Assembly: GCF_000330505.1 (NCBI RefSeq)
Contig: NW_004191777.1
Coordinates: forward strand, 752,352-816,351
From: Entamoeba invadens IP1
Lineage: Eukaryota > Evosea > Mastigamoebida > Endamoebidae
Reading direction: 5' to 3'
DNA: 64,000 nt
The position numbers and the translations under genes were made by a program. Below are positions 11,002 through 21,732 of this stretch, one piece after another. Under the pieces are notes generated by a model. It had not been told where the DNA came from. It made no database searches and saw only the letters and a list, made by a program, of their open reading frames with translations. Numbering within the stretch: the first letter of the stretch is position 1; each line of letters opens with the position of its first letter.

Positions 11002-13104
11002 ATGTCGACACCTTTACTTGTTCACAACACACTCAAACGTGACGGAAAGGATACTTTCACTTGTGAAGGTCCTATTAGATGGTATTGCTGTGGCCCAACA
11101 GTTTATGACGACAGTCACTTGGGACACGCTAGAACCTATTTGTCCACTGACATTTTTAGAAGAATTTTAGAGGACTATTTTGGGTACCCTGTCATCCAGT
11201 GTATGAACGTCACTGATGTCGACGACAAAATTATTTTCAAAGCACGAAAGAACCTTTTGATTGCAAAGTATTGCAAAGAGCATTCCAAAGTCGACACAAC
11301 TGTTATCTCCGCGATGAAAGAGGCTTGGAACGAGCACAAAGCATCCATTGAAAAGACGATGTCCGAGACAAAAGATGCTGCTATGCTTGCGCTCTTCAAA
11401 GCACAATTGGAAGAGTATACCAAAGTGTTTCCAACATTGGACAAATTGATGAACAAAGAGACTACGGAAGTGTTTGCTTCAATGACAGATGTCATGGGAA
11501 AGTATTTAGATGCGAGACTGAAAGAAACTGTTGACTCTGATGAAATGAAAGAAGCCGCCCGTACACACGCAAGAAAGTATGAAGACCTCTTCTTTGCGGA
11601 TTGTGATGCTCTTGGCATTAGAAGACCAGACATCATTTCGAGAGTCACTGAATTCATCCCAGAAATTATCGCTTACATCCAGAAAATCATCGACAACGGC
11701 TACGCTTATGTCTCAAACGGAAGTGTCTATTTCGACACCGCGGCATTCAGAAAAGCTGGTATGACGTATGGAAGATTGGAGCCATGGAGTGTCGGAGAAA
11801 TCGACGCGCCTGCCGATGGAGAAAAACACAACAAAAATGACTTTGCGTTGTGGAAGAAGTCGAAATCTGGAGAGCCATGGTGGGCGAGTCAGTGGGGCAA
11901 TGGGAGACCGGGATGGCACATTGAGTGCAGTTGCATGGCTTCCAATGTGTTTGGCGATACATTAGATATCCACTCTGGTGGAGAAGATTTGAGCTTCCCA
12001 CATCATGAAAATGAACTTGCGCAGTCTGAGGCTTATTTCAACAAGAAGACAAGTTGGGTGAGATACTTCTTACACACAGGGCATTTACACATTAATGGGT
12101 TGAAGATGTCAAAGTCGCTCAAGAATTTCATTACTATAAAACAAGCTTTAGAGAAGTACTCTGCAACACAACTGAGACTATTATTCTTGTTACAATCGTG
12201 GGACACCGTTATTAACTTCTCTGACACCGCTTTGGATGAGGCAGTCACTAAAGAAAAAACAATTTCCGAATTTTTGGCGACAATGCACTCTGCACTCAAC
12301 GGAACACTAAGAGGATCACCTATGAACGAGGAAGACAGAGACTTTTTAAACACTTTACAAGCTAAGCGCGCTGCTATTCACGCTGCGTTGTGCGACAACT
12401 TCGACACTCCAACTGCCATGAAAAACTTGTTTGAGTTGATCAGAAAGTGCAACAAATACTTGTCACCAACAGCAAACGTTTTGTTACTCAAATCGGCGGT
12501 TCATTATGTTGAGAAGATGTTGGACGTCTTTGGTCTTGAGAACAAGAAAGTTAGCGGATCAAGTGATTTGGCTCCGATCTTAGACACGTGGTGCAGTTTC
12601 AGAACAGAAGTCCGTAAAGAAGCAATCAAAGCAAAAGACGACAATATCTTAGCGTTGTGCACAAAAGTCCGTGACGACGACTTACCCAAAATTGGAATCA
12701 GAGTCGAAGATGATGGAAAGACTCAATGGAAGTTGGGAGATCCTAAAGAGATCATGGCCGCTCTTGAAGAGAAAAAACGTGTTGCCCACGAACAAGCAAA
12801 GAAAAAGAAGGAAAACAAAAAGGCGGATTTGCTGAAGAAAATCACTAACTTCAAGGCGTGGAGTGTAAACCCCGATGACATGTTCAAGGAGTATCCTAAG
12901 CCCGAAAATGGTGTCATTCCAACCGTTGGACTCGATGGACAACCACTTGGGAAGAAAGCGTCCCAAAAACTCGAGAAACAGTACAAAACAGCACAGAAGA
13001 ATTACAACAGCTACAAGACGGAATTTGACAAAGACAACCAATTTGTAGAAAAAATGGAACAACAAGTGCAGACTATTGAAAAAGAACTCGCTAATATGAA
13101 ATGA
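11002..13104 (+). CDS. CARS: Cysteinyl-tRNA synthetase
   Basis: A 700-residue class I aminoacyl-tRNA synthetase that charges tRNA-Cys in the cytosol. Near the N-terminus is the zinc and active-site region [18 protein letters not shown], containing the HIGH-type motif [16 protein letters not shown] and the His-rich [19 protein letters not shown] follow. KMSKSLKNF (the KMSKS loop) lies near residue 368. The C-terminal extension is very Lys-rich ([16 protein letters not shown]), as in eukaryotic enzymes. Length, motif order and the eukaryote-type insertion (about residues 85-200) all fit the eukaryotic cytosolic form. The start is the first ATG. No introns are needed. Confidence 0.96.
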   Translation: MSTPLLVHNTLKRDGKDTFTCEGPIRWYCCGPTVYDDSHLGHARTYLSTDIFRRILEDYFGYPVIQCMNVTDVDDKIIFKARKNLLIAKYCKEHSKVDTTVISAMKEAWNEHKASIEKTMSETKDAAMLALFKAQLEEYTKVFPTLDKLMNKETTEVFASMTDVMGKYLDARLKETVDSDEMKEAARTHARKYEDLFFADCDALGIRRPDIISRVTEFIPEIIAYIQKIIDNGYAYVSNGSVYFDTAAFRKAGMTYGRLEPWSVGEIDAPADGEKHNKNDFALWKKSKSGEPWWASQWGNGRPGWHIECSCMASNVFGDTLDIHSGGEDLSFPHHENELAQSEAYFNKKTSWVRYFLHTGHLHINGLKMSKSLKNFITIKQALEKYSATQLRLLFLLQSWDTVINFSDTALDEAVTKEKTISEFLATMHSALNGTLRGSPMNEEDRDFLNTLQAKRAAIHAALCDNFDTPTAMKNLFELIRKCNKYLSPTANVLLLKSAVHYVEKMLDVFGLENKKVSGSSDLAPILDTWCSFRTEVRKEAIKAKDDNILALCTKVRDDDLPKIGIRVEDDGKTQWKLGDPKEIMAALEEKKRVAHEQAKKKKENKKADLLKKITNFKAWSVNPDDMFKEYPKPENGVIPTVGLDGQPLGKKASQKLEKQYKTAQKNYNSYKTEFDKDNQFVEKMEQQVQTIEKELANMK

Positions 13105-13303
13105 CTTTGTCGTCTTTTTTTAACACCAAAAAGTCCCTTTGACATTTTTCAAGAGTAAAACCCTAAAATTGTGTTATCAAATGCAACACATTATTAGGAA
13201 ATACCGAATTAGCGTTAGAATCAACTTATATTATAATACTTTAATAATAAAACAACTATATTTTATAGTATTAGAATGAATCCAAGAGGGATCTCCAAAA
13301 CAG

Positions 13304-14416
13304 ATGATTGTGATCTGTCAAGAGCTTCGTAAGACGATCGAAAAGTTTGTTCACGACACGATCCCATTTATTCTCGACCTTCAAAAGAAGCGAAACATCT
13401 TCTCCGATATTTTTTTCTTGTTCATCACATTCATTGCAGGGACAGGGATATACGCAGTTGTGTTGCCAACTACTATTTTGTTCTACCCACACCCGGATTT
13501 TGCGATCGCTTGTATTGCAATAACGTTTACTAGTTGTTATAACATCTTAGTGGGCAATTTCATTAAAAACTTGTTTGGTTTGCCCCGACCATTTGGCGAA
13601 GGACTTTGGTCTCCTGTTAAAGAAAAGGACTTTGGGTTTCCAAGTACACACACCATTAATGCTATAGCAAATACCGGGTTTGTAGTGTTTGCACTGACGG
13701 ATGACACTTGGTTGAGAGTGATATATCTAGTTTATGCTGTATGTGTTGCGTTTAGTCGAATGTATATGGGAGTACATAGTCCCGCCGATGTGTTATGTGG
13801 AGTTACAATAGGTATTACCCACTTGATAATTATGGTCAACTTGTATCAATATATCATTTATATACACTCATTGTGGTACTTATTGCCACTATTCTTCTTC
13901 CTTCACTTGTATGTCTTAATCGCAATGCCAAAGTGCAAAGAATATAATGTCACCCCGCGTCGAACAGCTATGATATGTGGATGCATTTTTGCCATCAGCA
14001 TAGTCTTATCGTTCAATTTACAGCGATGGAGTAGGAACATTCTCCCGTTGAATGAATATGTAAAATATCAATACAACAGATTTTCCAGCTTTATCATTGA
14101 GTACTTGGTCGCTATTTCAATATGCGCAGGACTCTTCGGGACATTCGGATTTCTGTTACCTAACATTGTCGAGAGATACATCGAAAAAAACAAGAGGTAT
14201 ATGAACTTCTTAACTAAGTGCGAGCAATTGTTCTGTAAAATCAGATTCCATTGCTTGAAGGATGACATCAATGAGTACAGGTGCGACAAGACAATGCTCA
14301 GGTACATCGCTGAAATGCCATTTGCATACTTCTCTGGATTCATTGGAGGACTTTGTGTCATCTACATTGCACCTAAAGTCGTGTTCTGGATGAATCCAAA
14401 CATTATACTTAATTGA
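13304..14416 (+). CDS. PAP2-family phosphatase, probably sphingosine-1-phosphate phosphatase
   Basis: A 370-residue integral membrane protein with the complete PAP2 catalytic triad: KNLFGLPRP (KxxxxxxRP), PSTHT (PSGH-like, Thr in place of Gly) and SRMYMGVHSPADVL (SRxxxxxHxxxD). At least eight hydrophobic helices are visible. Spacing between motifs and the STHT variant resemble the ER sphingosine-1-phosphate phosphatase branch, which removes phosphate from long-chain base phosphates. The substrate is inferred; dolichyl pyrophosphate phosphatase is an alternative. The ATG at 13304 is used because an earlier ATG at about 13276 is in another frame and stops after 18 codons. Confidence 0.85.
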   Translation: MIVICQELRKTIEKFVHDTIPFILDLQKKRNIFSDIFFLFITFIAGTGIYAVVLPTTILFYPHPDFAIACIAITFTSCYNILVGNFIKNLFGLPRPFGEGLWSPVKEKDFGFPSTHTINAIANTGFVVFALTDDTWLRVIYLVYAVCVAFSRMYMGVHSPADVLCGVTIGITHLIIMVNLYQYIIYIHSLWYLLPLFFFLHLYVLIAMPKCKEYNVTPRRTAMICGCIFAISIVLSFNLQRWSRNILPLNEYVKYQYNRFSSFIIEYLVAISICAGLFGTFGFLLPNIVERYIEKNKRYMNFLTKCEQLFCKIRFHCLKDDINEYRCDKTMLRYIAEMPFAYFSGFIGGLCVIYIAPKVVFWMNPNIILN

Positions 14417-14591
14417 GAATTCAACTCTATTTGTATTCACTTACGCACCTCCTTTTAAAGCACTTTTGTCGACTTACACATCAATGACATCTTCTAAAAC
14501 ATAGTTTCCAAAATTCGAATAAACCATTTGAGAAAAATAGGGTTTGGGATTTAATTAACAGGGTTCCTGTTCAGAGTTTTAGTATAGTGTC

Positions 14592-16292
14592 ATGTCAAGG
14601 AAGAGAACAGCAGCGGAAGTATTCCCAGAAGAGGAAACGCCGGAAAAGATTGTGGACGACAATGCAGAAACAGTGACTGAGTATCACAAGAATTCACAAG
14701 AAAGCGAGGAAAGCAAAGAACATACTGAAGAGAGTTCGAGTGATGAATCTGAAGAGAGTGAAAAGGAAGAGAAACAAGAAGAGAAAGCGGAATTAAAAGA
14801 AGAAGAAAAACCTGTGGAAAATGAAGAGAAAAAAGAAGACGCGAAGGCTAAGGTGTCTGAAAAGAAAAAAGGAGAAACGCCAAAAACGTCTTCATTTTTA
14901 ACTGAAAGAAAGTTCTCGGCTTTGAAACTGTCGGACGAAGTTCAAGACGCACTCGACGAAGCGGGCTTCACTTTTATGACAACAATTCAAGAAAGAACAG
15001 CTCCTCTCTTGTTGACTGGAAGAGATGTGTTAGCTAAGGCTCGAACGGGCTCTGGCAAAACCCTTGCGTATTTAGTTCCAGTTTTGGACTTATTAAATAA
15101 GATTAAGTTTACATCAAGAAATGGCACTGGTGCTATTATCATATCACCAACACGAGAGTTGGCTCTTCAGATATACGAAGTGTTAGAAAAATTGATGCAG
15201 AACTCGGAGAGGTCGAAAGCCTTATTGATTGGAGGAAACCCTAAGAAAAAAGACGAGGAGGTCTTAGAGAATGGTGCTTGTGTAGTTGTGGCGACACCGG
15301 GAAGATTGTTGGACCACTTATCTAACACAAGATGTTTTCTTTTCAAGAACTTGAAGTGTTTAGTTATTGACGAGGCAGACAGAATTTTGGAGGCAGGGTT
15401 TGAAGATGAGATGCGACAAATTCTGAACAGACTTCCAAAGAATAGACAAACGATGCTCTTTTCAGCAACACAAACAGACAAAGTAGAAGATATGGCTAAT
15501 TTGTCGTTGAAAGACCCAGTCTTTGTGAATGTAGAAGAAAGTTCGACCACTGCGACTTCAAGTAAACTGCAACAAGGGTATGTTCTAGTTGAAAGTAAAG
15601 ACCGATTCAGACTTCTTTATACATTTTTGAGGAAGTATAAAGGGAAGAAGATGATTGTTTTCATGTCCTCGTGCAATGCAGTGAAGTTCTATTCGAATTT
15701 ATTGAATTACATTGACACCCCCGTCCTTTCTCTACATGGACAGTTGAAACAAGACAAACGAACAAAAGTCTTTGAGAAGTTCTGTAAGACCAAAAACTGC
15801 ATTTTGTTGACAACAGACGTTGCAGCTAGAGGATTGGATATCCCAGAAGTCGATTGGATTATTCAAATGGATTTGCCAGATGGACCAACGGAGTATATAC
15901 ATCGAGTGGGAAGAACAGCAAGAGCAGATACCGAAGGAAAGGCTGTCATGTTTCTGCAACCGACTGAAATTGCGATGTTAAAGTATATGAAAGAGAAGCA
16001 AATACCTTTGACACAATATGAAGTGCCTGAAAAGAAGATCGCAAACGTCCAACAAGAGCTTGAAAAGCTTGTTGCGAAGAATGTCTTTTTACACCAAGAC
16101 GCTAAAGAAGCTTACAAATCATATTTGATGGCGTACAATAGTCATAAACAGAAAGACGTCTTCAACTTGAATCAAATCGACGTGGAAGGCCTTGCGAAGT
16201 CATTTGGTATGCCTAACCCACCTAAGGTCCAGCTCGCAATGATGAAGTCACCAAAGAGCAAAGACCGTTTCGAGCCGAGGAGGAAATACTGA
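14592..16292 (+). CDS. HAS1: DEAD-box RNA helicase HAS1/DDX18
   Basis: A 566-residue helicase. A charged Glu/Lys/Ser-rich N-terminus (about 100 residues) precedes the Q motif, ARTGSGKT (motif I, about residue 150), PTRELA, ATPGRLLDHL, IDEADRIL (DEAD), SAT, TDVAARGLDIP and HRVGRTAR. Features separating HAS1/DDX18 from other DEAD-box proteins are visible: NGTGAIIISPTREL, DRILEAGFEDEM, SSCNAVKFYSNLL and a C-terminal KSYLMAYNSH followed by AKSFGMPNPPKV. HAS1 acts in the nucleolus in pre-60S (and snoRNA release) steps of ribosome assembly. All catalytic motifs are intact. No introns. Confidence 0.93.
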   Translation: MSRKRTAAEVFPEEETPEKIVDDNAETVTEYHKNSQESEESKEHTEESSSDESEESEKEEKQEEKAELKEEEKPVENEEKKEDAKAKVSEKKKGETPKTSSFLTERKFSALKLSDEVQDALDEAGFTFMTTIQERTAPLLLTGRDVLAKARTGSGKTLAYLVPVLDLLNKIKFTSRNGTGAIIISPTRELALQIYEVLEKLMQNSERSKALLIGGNPKKKDEEVLENGACVVVATPGRLLDHLSNTRCFLFKNLKCLVIDEADRILEAGFEDEMRQILNRLPKNRQTMLFSATQTDKVEDMANLSLKDPVFVNVEESSTTATSSKLQQGYVLVESKDRFRLLYTFLRKYKGKKMIVFMSSCNAVKFYSNLLNYIDTPVLSLHGQLKQDKRTKVFEKFCKTKNCILLTTDVAARGLDIPEVDWIIQMDLPDGPTEYIHRVGRTARADTEGKAVMFLQPTEIAMLKYMKEKQIPLTQYEVPEKKIANVQQELEKLVAKNVFLHQDAKEAYKSYLMAYNSHKQKDVFNLNQIDVEGLAKSFGMPNPPKVQLAMMKSPKSKDRFEPRRKY

Positions 16293-16429
16293 TTGAATTT
16301 TGATTGTTTTTTGTCTTCGATTTTCAGAAACGTGGTAGGGTTGATTATTCCAAAAATGCGGGCATGATTCACGGCAGAACAGATTTTATTACCGTTTTAT
16401 ACAGTAAAATACACTGGAATATGACCGGC

Positions 16430-16580
16430 TTTATTGTTTTGCGGAGTGGCAGAATACGATAAGAAAGACCAGGGTTAAACAATATCAATAAAAATGTCAA
16501 GTCCCCGGAGCGAGTGGCTTGTTATAAGTAAAACAATGAGTCTTTGTCAAAATTAAAATAATTATTATACCTGGTCATTA
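16430..16580 (+). ncRNA. Candidate structured RNA with a U4-like 5' segment
   Basis: This stretch is richer in GC than its surroundings. TTTTGCGGAGTGGCAG (16437-16452) resembles the U6-pairing 5' part of U4 snRNA with one difference over its core. A 7-bp outer stem can form between GACCAGG (16467-16473) and CCTGGTC (16570-16576). A 6-bp hairpin lies inside (CAAGTC 16498-16503 with GGCTTG 16516-16521, one G-U pair). I do not see a clear Sm site or the U4 kink-turn, so the identity is doubtful. The strand and ends are guesses. Confidence 0.3.
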
Positions 16581-17185
16581 CCACTTCAGAGTAATACAAC
16601 GAAACAAAGAAACAAAACAATACAAGGAGATTAACTTGAAATTATTCGGGAAGTTTTCGTTGAAAACATAAATATTGTTACAAATAGAAAAATACAAGAC
16701 CATACTAAGCAAAATGCTTAAAAAAACGAATAACAAAACCCAAAACAAAAAAAAGGAAGAGTAATTCTATGATTGAAAATCAATTTGTTATAGTATTCAA
16801 ACTAATATAAAATGGTTATTAACATCCAAAATAAATATTAGGGTTTCCAAAAATAGGAGTGAAGTTTGTGAAAAAAAAGTAAAAATATAAATTGTATTTT
16901 TGAGAAACAAAAAGAGAGCTAAAATTGATCTATTGTACACACGTTGCATATCACTGTTAAATAACTAAACAATATAGTTTAAATATCAAATTTTATGTTA
17001 TTTTTTTCAGTTGCCGAAATTTCAGCAAATAATAAAATATTAAATTGTAAAAAGTAAAAACAATAAGAGTAAAAACCACAAATAGAAAAGACCAAAAATA
17101 CAAATTATAAAAGTTTGGTTTTTTTCTAGTTAAAAAAATCATTTGGAGAATTCTAAAAATAAAATTGAAAGGGTGGAACGATTGG
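16581..17185. other. AT-rich intergenic region upstream of Ras
   Basis: Mostly A/T-rich sequence with many A runs and no coding frame of note. No gene, tRNA or repeat is supported here. The Ras core promoter lies at its right end. Confidence 0.5.
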
Positions 17186-17204
17186 GTATTTAAGTGGGTG
17201 AACT
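17186..17204 (+). promoter_or_regulatory. Core promoter of the Ras gene (TATA-like and GAAC elements)
   Basis: GTATTTAAG (17186-17194) matches the Entamoeba TATA-like element, and GAACT (17200-17204) follows, as in the genus' three-part core promoter. They lie 15-33 nt before the Ras ATG, consistent with very short leaders. Confidence 0.6.
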
Positions 17205-17218
17205 TGAAAATGAGCTAA

Positions 17219-18013
17219 ATGGCTGGTGGTGAAGAGGAGTACAAGGTTGAATTGCATAAAGTTGTTTTAGTTGGCGACGGTGGTGTTGGAAAATCTGCGA
17301 TAACCATTCAATTGACACAAGGGCATTTTATAGTTGATTATGATCCGACAATTGGTTTGTCTTTTTAGTATTTTTTATAGTACTTTATAATAAATTAATA
17401 AGAAATTGATGTACTAAAATAATAATAATTTTTATTATAACTTTAGTTATTTTGCACCTATTAAAGCTTTATTCAGGCACTCATACATTAGAAAACTGTT
17501 ACCGAAAAACACTTACTGTCGACAATAGAATTTGTGTGTTGGACATTGTTTGTATCTTTATGACAACATTTTTATTCGAGAACTTCTAATGACATTCAGT
17601 TGGATACAGCTGGACAAGAAGAATACGCAAGTATGCTTGATCAATACTTCAGAAACGGGCATGGCTTTCTTATCGTTTATAGTGTCACTGATAGAAACAG
17701 TTTTGAGAGTATCAAAAATTATCAAAGCAAAATACTGAGGGTGAAAGAGACACCAACCTTCCCGATTGTCTTTGTCGCGAACAAAGTCGACTTAGTGAAG
17801 GATAGAGACGTCTCTGAAAAGGAAGGAAAAGAGAAAGCAGCTGAGCTAAAAGTTGAATACATTGAGACATCTGCGAAAAACAAACTTAATATTGAAGAGG
17901 CGTTTTATACCCTTGTTAGGTGTATTAGAAAGCAAGAGTCTTCTTCTGACAAAGGTGAGGCTGATGGTAAAAAGGTGAAAGAAAAAAAGAAGAAAGGGTG
18001 TTATTTACTTTAA
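17219..18013 (+). CDS. Ras-family small GTPase
   Basis: Three exons, 17219-17354, 17492-17547 and 17600-18013, give 201 residues. Introns of 137 nt (GTTTGT...TAG) and 52 nt (GTTTGT...CAG) fall in the switch I region and just before switch II. The protein has the P-loop [11 protein letters not shown], effector-type [23 protein letters not shown] with the catalytic Gln, NKVD and ETSAK. The tail is Lys-rich and ends CYLL, a CAAX box whose final Leu predicts geranylgeranylation. All nucleotide-binding motifs are intact, so it should be an active switch at the plasma membrane. Which Entamoeba Ras subgroup it belongs to cannot be told here. Confidence 0.92.
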
Positions 18014-18047
18014 AAAAATAGTTCATTTGTTCTTTTCCTGTTAGTTT

Positions 18048-18084
18048 ATTATTTTACTATTATTTTACTATTATTTTACTATTA
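18048..18084. repeat. Tandem repeat, 11-bp unit
   Basis: Three exact copies of ATTATTTTACT plus a partial fourth lie about 35 nt after the Ras stop codon. It may be part of the 3' UTR or a simple microsatellite-like expansion. Confidence 0.8.
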
Positions 18085-18307
18085 AATTATCATGAATTCT
18101 TTTTAATCCTAATTATTAATAATTACTTATTCAATTAGGATTTGTTATTGTTACTTGTATTATATTGAATAAAAAAACTCAATCCATTTGATTATCTAAG
18201 TTAGTTCTTATTACCTCTATTCGACTCATTTTCTAATGCAAGCGCCTTCAACAATTCAGCCTGTGAACGAGTGACTTTAGACAACACACATGCGATTCTT
18301 CTTGTTA

Positions 18308-20524
18308 CTATTTTACACTTGATAACACATTAATGAGTAGAATAACAAACTGTCTGTGTGAAGCTCTTGAGACTAAACTATACCCGGCTGCCTTAATGAT
18401 GGAAGCAACGTCCTCTTCGAAGTCTTTCAATAAAGCCATTAACACGGCTTCAATTGCGTCGATAATCAAATCGTCTTTTGGGCAAAAAGAAAGCATTTGG
18501 TTGAATGCAAGGGCGCAACTGGTGTTGTCTGGTATTCTTTCTGCAAGGAGGATTGGCAAGTTAGTTCTTTGTGGGAATTCGAGGAAGTAGACACTGGACA
18601 TGAATTGGCAAGCGCCTCTGAACCTTCCATATAAAGCTTCTTCACTCTCGTTTTCTTGTTCTTGGATGCGGTAGTCTGCAAACGATGTCTTTTCAAATTG
18701 TTTAGAGACCCGAGGAAACGACGAGACTGCATTTGCTAAGAAGACAAAGACTTTTTTCTTCTGACTGTGAAGCAAAATCGACATTAAAAAGAAGTCGTCT
18801 TCACTCAGCGGTGTTTTCATTGATGAGACAAAGCTTTGGTAATACTTGTTCTTGACCACCATATGTGTTATTCTATTCCACGTGAGACAGGCTTTCCTTA
18901 ATTGATATGATGAGTCCGGCAAGACTCTTCTCAAGCAAAGTGTAATGAACTCTTCATGGAAGAGTGAAGTCATAACAGCGAAGTTTGTTCGTGGAACTGC
19001 AGTGGCCAAAAGGGTGATTAACACCAAGGCTCCTTTCTTGTTTTCTATATCTTTTTTCTCATAAAATTCTCTGATATATATAATTGCGACTTTGCCAAGT
19101 AAAGTGTCTGGATATGTCACACTTGTGTGTCTGAACAATGCAGATATGACATGGCTCAGTGGTACTAATGGGAGCCCATGCTTCTTTAAACTCTTCACAG
19201 ATGGTTTACTCTTGTTTGCCTTATCAGAGACAAAGAAGAGGATGTCTACGTATAATTCTAATACCCCGAGATCTAAAGTATCTGGTATTGGTGGCAGTTT
19301 AATTTCGTGTCGAAGCATCAAAAAGTCTTTCACAACACTCAAAATTTGTTCCAAGTCACCGCTTGAGATTTTTTCTGGGTACGGCAAGACTCCTTTAACA
19401 AAATAGAGAATTTTGAGTTTATTGAGTCCCTTTATTTTGTTCATCATTTCGGTATTGTCGGGTAACGTTTTCGAATTTTTTAAAGAGGAATAAAGCAAAG
19501 ACATAACGCCTTTTGTTTGGACCAAGTTCATTAACTTGACACACGTCTCGAAGTCTTGTGGCGGGAAATAAGTCAGAAACTTTGTTTTGAAAGTCAACAC
19601 TGTTTGGTTCTTTTCATTCTCCACATTTTCAAGTAATGCAATTTGAAGTGTTTTGTTAAAAGGAAGTATGGACGACAACACAACTGTTTTTATAACGGAT
19701 ATAGTTGGAGAGAAAGTGAAGTAATTTTTGTCGATAACCGTTTTGATCTGAGTACATTTGCATGGTTTAGTAATGATTGAAATCAAGTCCCGGATTTCTT
19801 CTGGTGTTAAGAAGTTTAGCATATGTGGTCGCATGAACAACCCCATTAAAACTCTTCTTAATAAGAATCTTGGTTTTTCGCAATCGCATTGAAAATGTGT
19901 TGTCAAGTATTTCACGACTGCGTGTAAGATCTTCAGCACGACTTCATTGCTCTTTTCTGATTGATCCAAAACATCGATTTTATGGGAGGTAAGTGGGAAT
20001 GATTGAATTGAGTCGATCACTGTGAATGACAATAAACAGTCAAAATCATTTTTAACAGTTTCGTATTTATCGGAAGGAGTCCTACAAAATGCTTCGCAGA
20101 TACTTTCGATATCATATTGTATTTTTTTGTCACAAAAAGTGGGTTTCTGCTTGTCGTTGTTCCACTTCTTCTCATCGGAAACAACTGTCTTGTCTTTTGT
20201 TGTTGCCCCAACAATTTCTTTAATGATATATCCTCTTTCGTTAATAAATGACGGCAATTTCCCAGTTGTTGAATTATAGTAATTCAAGTTAATATAAAAC
20301 AAGACTGCTGTTATTGGGTTTGCGTTGTTATACAAAAATTTCATGAGCGCCTCGCACTCAAAAGTGTTCATCAAAGAACATCCAACTGAAAAGACTTTAT
20401 CTTGTCGAGTGGATAACACTTCACTTATCTTCCAGTTTTTATCTTCCATTTTACCAGCAGCCTTTTGCGATAAGGTAGTGTATTCACGGGATGTTGCGCA
20501 CTCTGTAGGGTTCTTTTGTAACAT
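18308..20524 (-). CDS. Large helical protein of unknown function
   Basis: A 738-residue protein with no signal peptide and no membrane span. Predicted to be almost entirely alpha-helical, with many Leu/Val/Ile-rich helices, suggesting a HEAT/ARM-like solenoid, but clear repeats are not seen by eye. It has several Cys pairs (CDCEKPRFLL, KPCKCTQIK). No family is recognised. The start is placed at 20524 because GAACA and a TTTCA initiator-like sequence lie just upstream; an ATG at 20572 in the same frame is the alternative and adds 16 residues. It is divergent from the LRR gene, with about 120 nt between the two ATGs. Confidence 0.75.
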   Translation of the reverse strand: MLQKNPTECATSREYTTLSQKAAGKMEDKNWKISEVLSTRQDKVFSVGCSLMNTFECEALMKFLYNNANPITAVLFYINLNYYNSTTGKLPSFINERGYIIKEIVGATTKDKTVVSDEKKWNNDKQKPTFCDKKIQYDIESICEAFCRTPSDKYETVKNDFDCLLSFTVIDSIQSFPLTSHKIDVLDQSEKSNEVVLKILHAVVKYLTTHFQCDCEKPRFLLRRVLMGLFMRPHMLNFLTPEEIRDLISIITKPCKCTQIKTVIDKNYFTFSPTISVIKTVVLSSILPFNKTLQIALLENVENEKNQTVLTFKTKFLTYFPPQDFETCVKLMNLVQTKGVMSLLYSSLKNSKTLPDNTEMMNKIKGLNKLKILYFVKGVLPYPEKISSGDLEQILSVVKDFLMLRHEIKLPPIPDTLDLGVLELYVDILFFVSDKANKSKPSVKSLKKHGLPLVPLSHVISALFRHTSVTYPDTLLGKVAIIYIREFYEKKDIENKKGALVLITLLATAVPRTNFAVMTSLFHEEFITLCLRRVLPDSSYQLRKACLTWNRITHMVVKNKYYQSFVSSMKTPLSEDDFFLMSILLHSQKKKVFVFLANAVSSFPRVSKQFEKTSFADYRIQEQENESEEALYGRFRGACQFMSSVYFLEFPQRTNLPILLAERIPDNTSCALAFNQMLSFCPKDDLIIDAIEAVLMALLKDFEEDVASIIKAAGYSLVSRASHRQFVILLINVLSSVK

Positions 20525-20646
20525 TGAAATATTATTGTGTTCTTCCCTAAAAAAAATAATTTGCAATAACATTTTTAAACTATAAATTTAAAAAATGGTT
20601 TTGAAGGAAAAGAAGAAAACAAAATGACTCGAAAAAGTAGAAGGCT

Positions 20647-21732
20647 ATGGAGAAAGTGGACCCCCTCAAAACCGAACGTAAAAGTTATCAAACACTTGAC
20701 AGCTACTCGCTAATGATCGTTTCAAAGTATTTTGAGGATAAAAATGATTATATTAATATCGTGCAAGTGTGTAGGAAATTCCGCTTCACGTTAGAGAAGT
20801 TCAGGTTCAACCCAATTCCAATCACTTCACATAAACTCTTCCCAAACATCGAGACACTTGTTTTATACTCGTCGGATGATAACGTCTTCGATACGCCACT
20901 TATTCGCGTTGAGTATAACGTCGTTTATTCTCATTATAAAAAGATGGATCAAACAAAGACACAGTACAAGCGGGTTGTATTCAATCAATACGAGAGGAGG
21001 ATGTACAGAGGAGTCATCTTTGATGGAGTGACAACACTAACTCCTCGCTGTTTTGAGAATTGCTCCGTTGATGACATTTCAATACCGCCATCCGTGCGGT
21101 CAATTGGTGAATTTTGCTTTTACAAGTGTTACAAAACAAAGACATTGACTGTTCCAGGAACTATTAAAATTATCCCATTGGCGTGCTTCAAAGAAAGTTT
21201 ATTTAGTTCAATTGAAATATGCAGAAATGTGAGGTGGGTTGAAAACAATGCGTTTGAGAAGTGCACACAACTGACGTCATTGATATTCCCTAATACAATA
21301 GAACGGATCGGGAAGATGTGCTGTAGCCAATGCCTTCAACTCAAGAATTTAGTCCTTCCAAATTCAATTCCAGAGATACCACCAATGTGTTTCCAGTACT
21401 GCTCGACATTACGAGAAGTCGTACTTTCAGAGTCCGTTAGAATTATTGGCAACTTTGCATTTCGAAATTGTAAAGGACTTCTTCAAGTTGATTTTGGAGA
21501 TATGTTGAGCTACATAGGGGAGTCTGCATTTGAAAATTGTATCTCACTTCAGAAGGTGCGTCTGAAGGCTGACGGTGTATACATTGGCAAATTCGCGTTC
21601 AAAAATTGCGTTTCCCTCTGCGAGGTTCAAACAACCAAAGGCGCAAATATCGAGAAAAGTTGTTTTGAAGGGTGCAAACTACTCTTTAGTTATATTGAGT
21701 TTCACAATAAGTCAAATGCGATTCAAGTCTGA
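20647..21732 (+). CDS. BspA-like leucine-rich repeat protein
   Basis: A 361-residue protein. The N-terminal 80 residues (LDSYSLMIVSKYFEDKNDYI, then ITSHKLFPNIETLVLY) are the cap typical of the Entamoeba BspA-like family. At least eight TpLRR-type repeats follow, each with the pattern IGxxAFxxCxxLxxVxLP (for example IGNFAFRNCKGLLQVDFG and IGESAFENCISLQKVRL). The family is large in Entamoeba, found at the cell surface in some members and resembling BspA of bacteria. Here I see no signal peptide, membrane anchor or CAAX box, so location is uncertain. No introns; the start is the first ATG. Confidence 0.9.
   Translation: MEKVDPLKTERKSYQTLDSYSLMIVSKYFEDKNDYINIVQVCRKFRFTLEKFRFNPIPITSHKLFPNIETLVLYSSDDNVFDTPLIRVEYNVVYSHYKKMDQTKTQYKRVVFNQYERRMYRGVIFDGVTTLTPRCFENCSVDDISIPPSVRSIGEFCFYKCYKTKTLTVPGTIKIIPLACFKESLFSSIEICRNVRWVENNAFEKCTQLTSLIFPNTIERIGKMCCSQCLQLKNLVLPNSIPEIPPMCFQYCSTLREVVLSESVRIIGNFAFRNCKGLLQVDFGDMLSYIGESAFENCISLQKVRLKADGVYIGKFAFKNCVSLCEVQTTKGANIEKSCFEGCKLLFSYIEFHNKSNAIQV

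Noticed and set aside
16497..16512. AAGTCCCCGGAG similar to the CR-I region of RNase MRP RNA
   Set aside because: A matching CR-V is not found downstream, and the only AGAACAGA lies upstream, in the wrong order.
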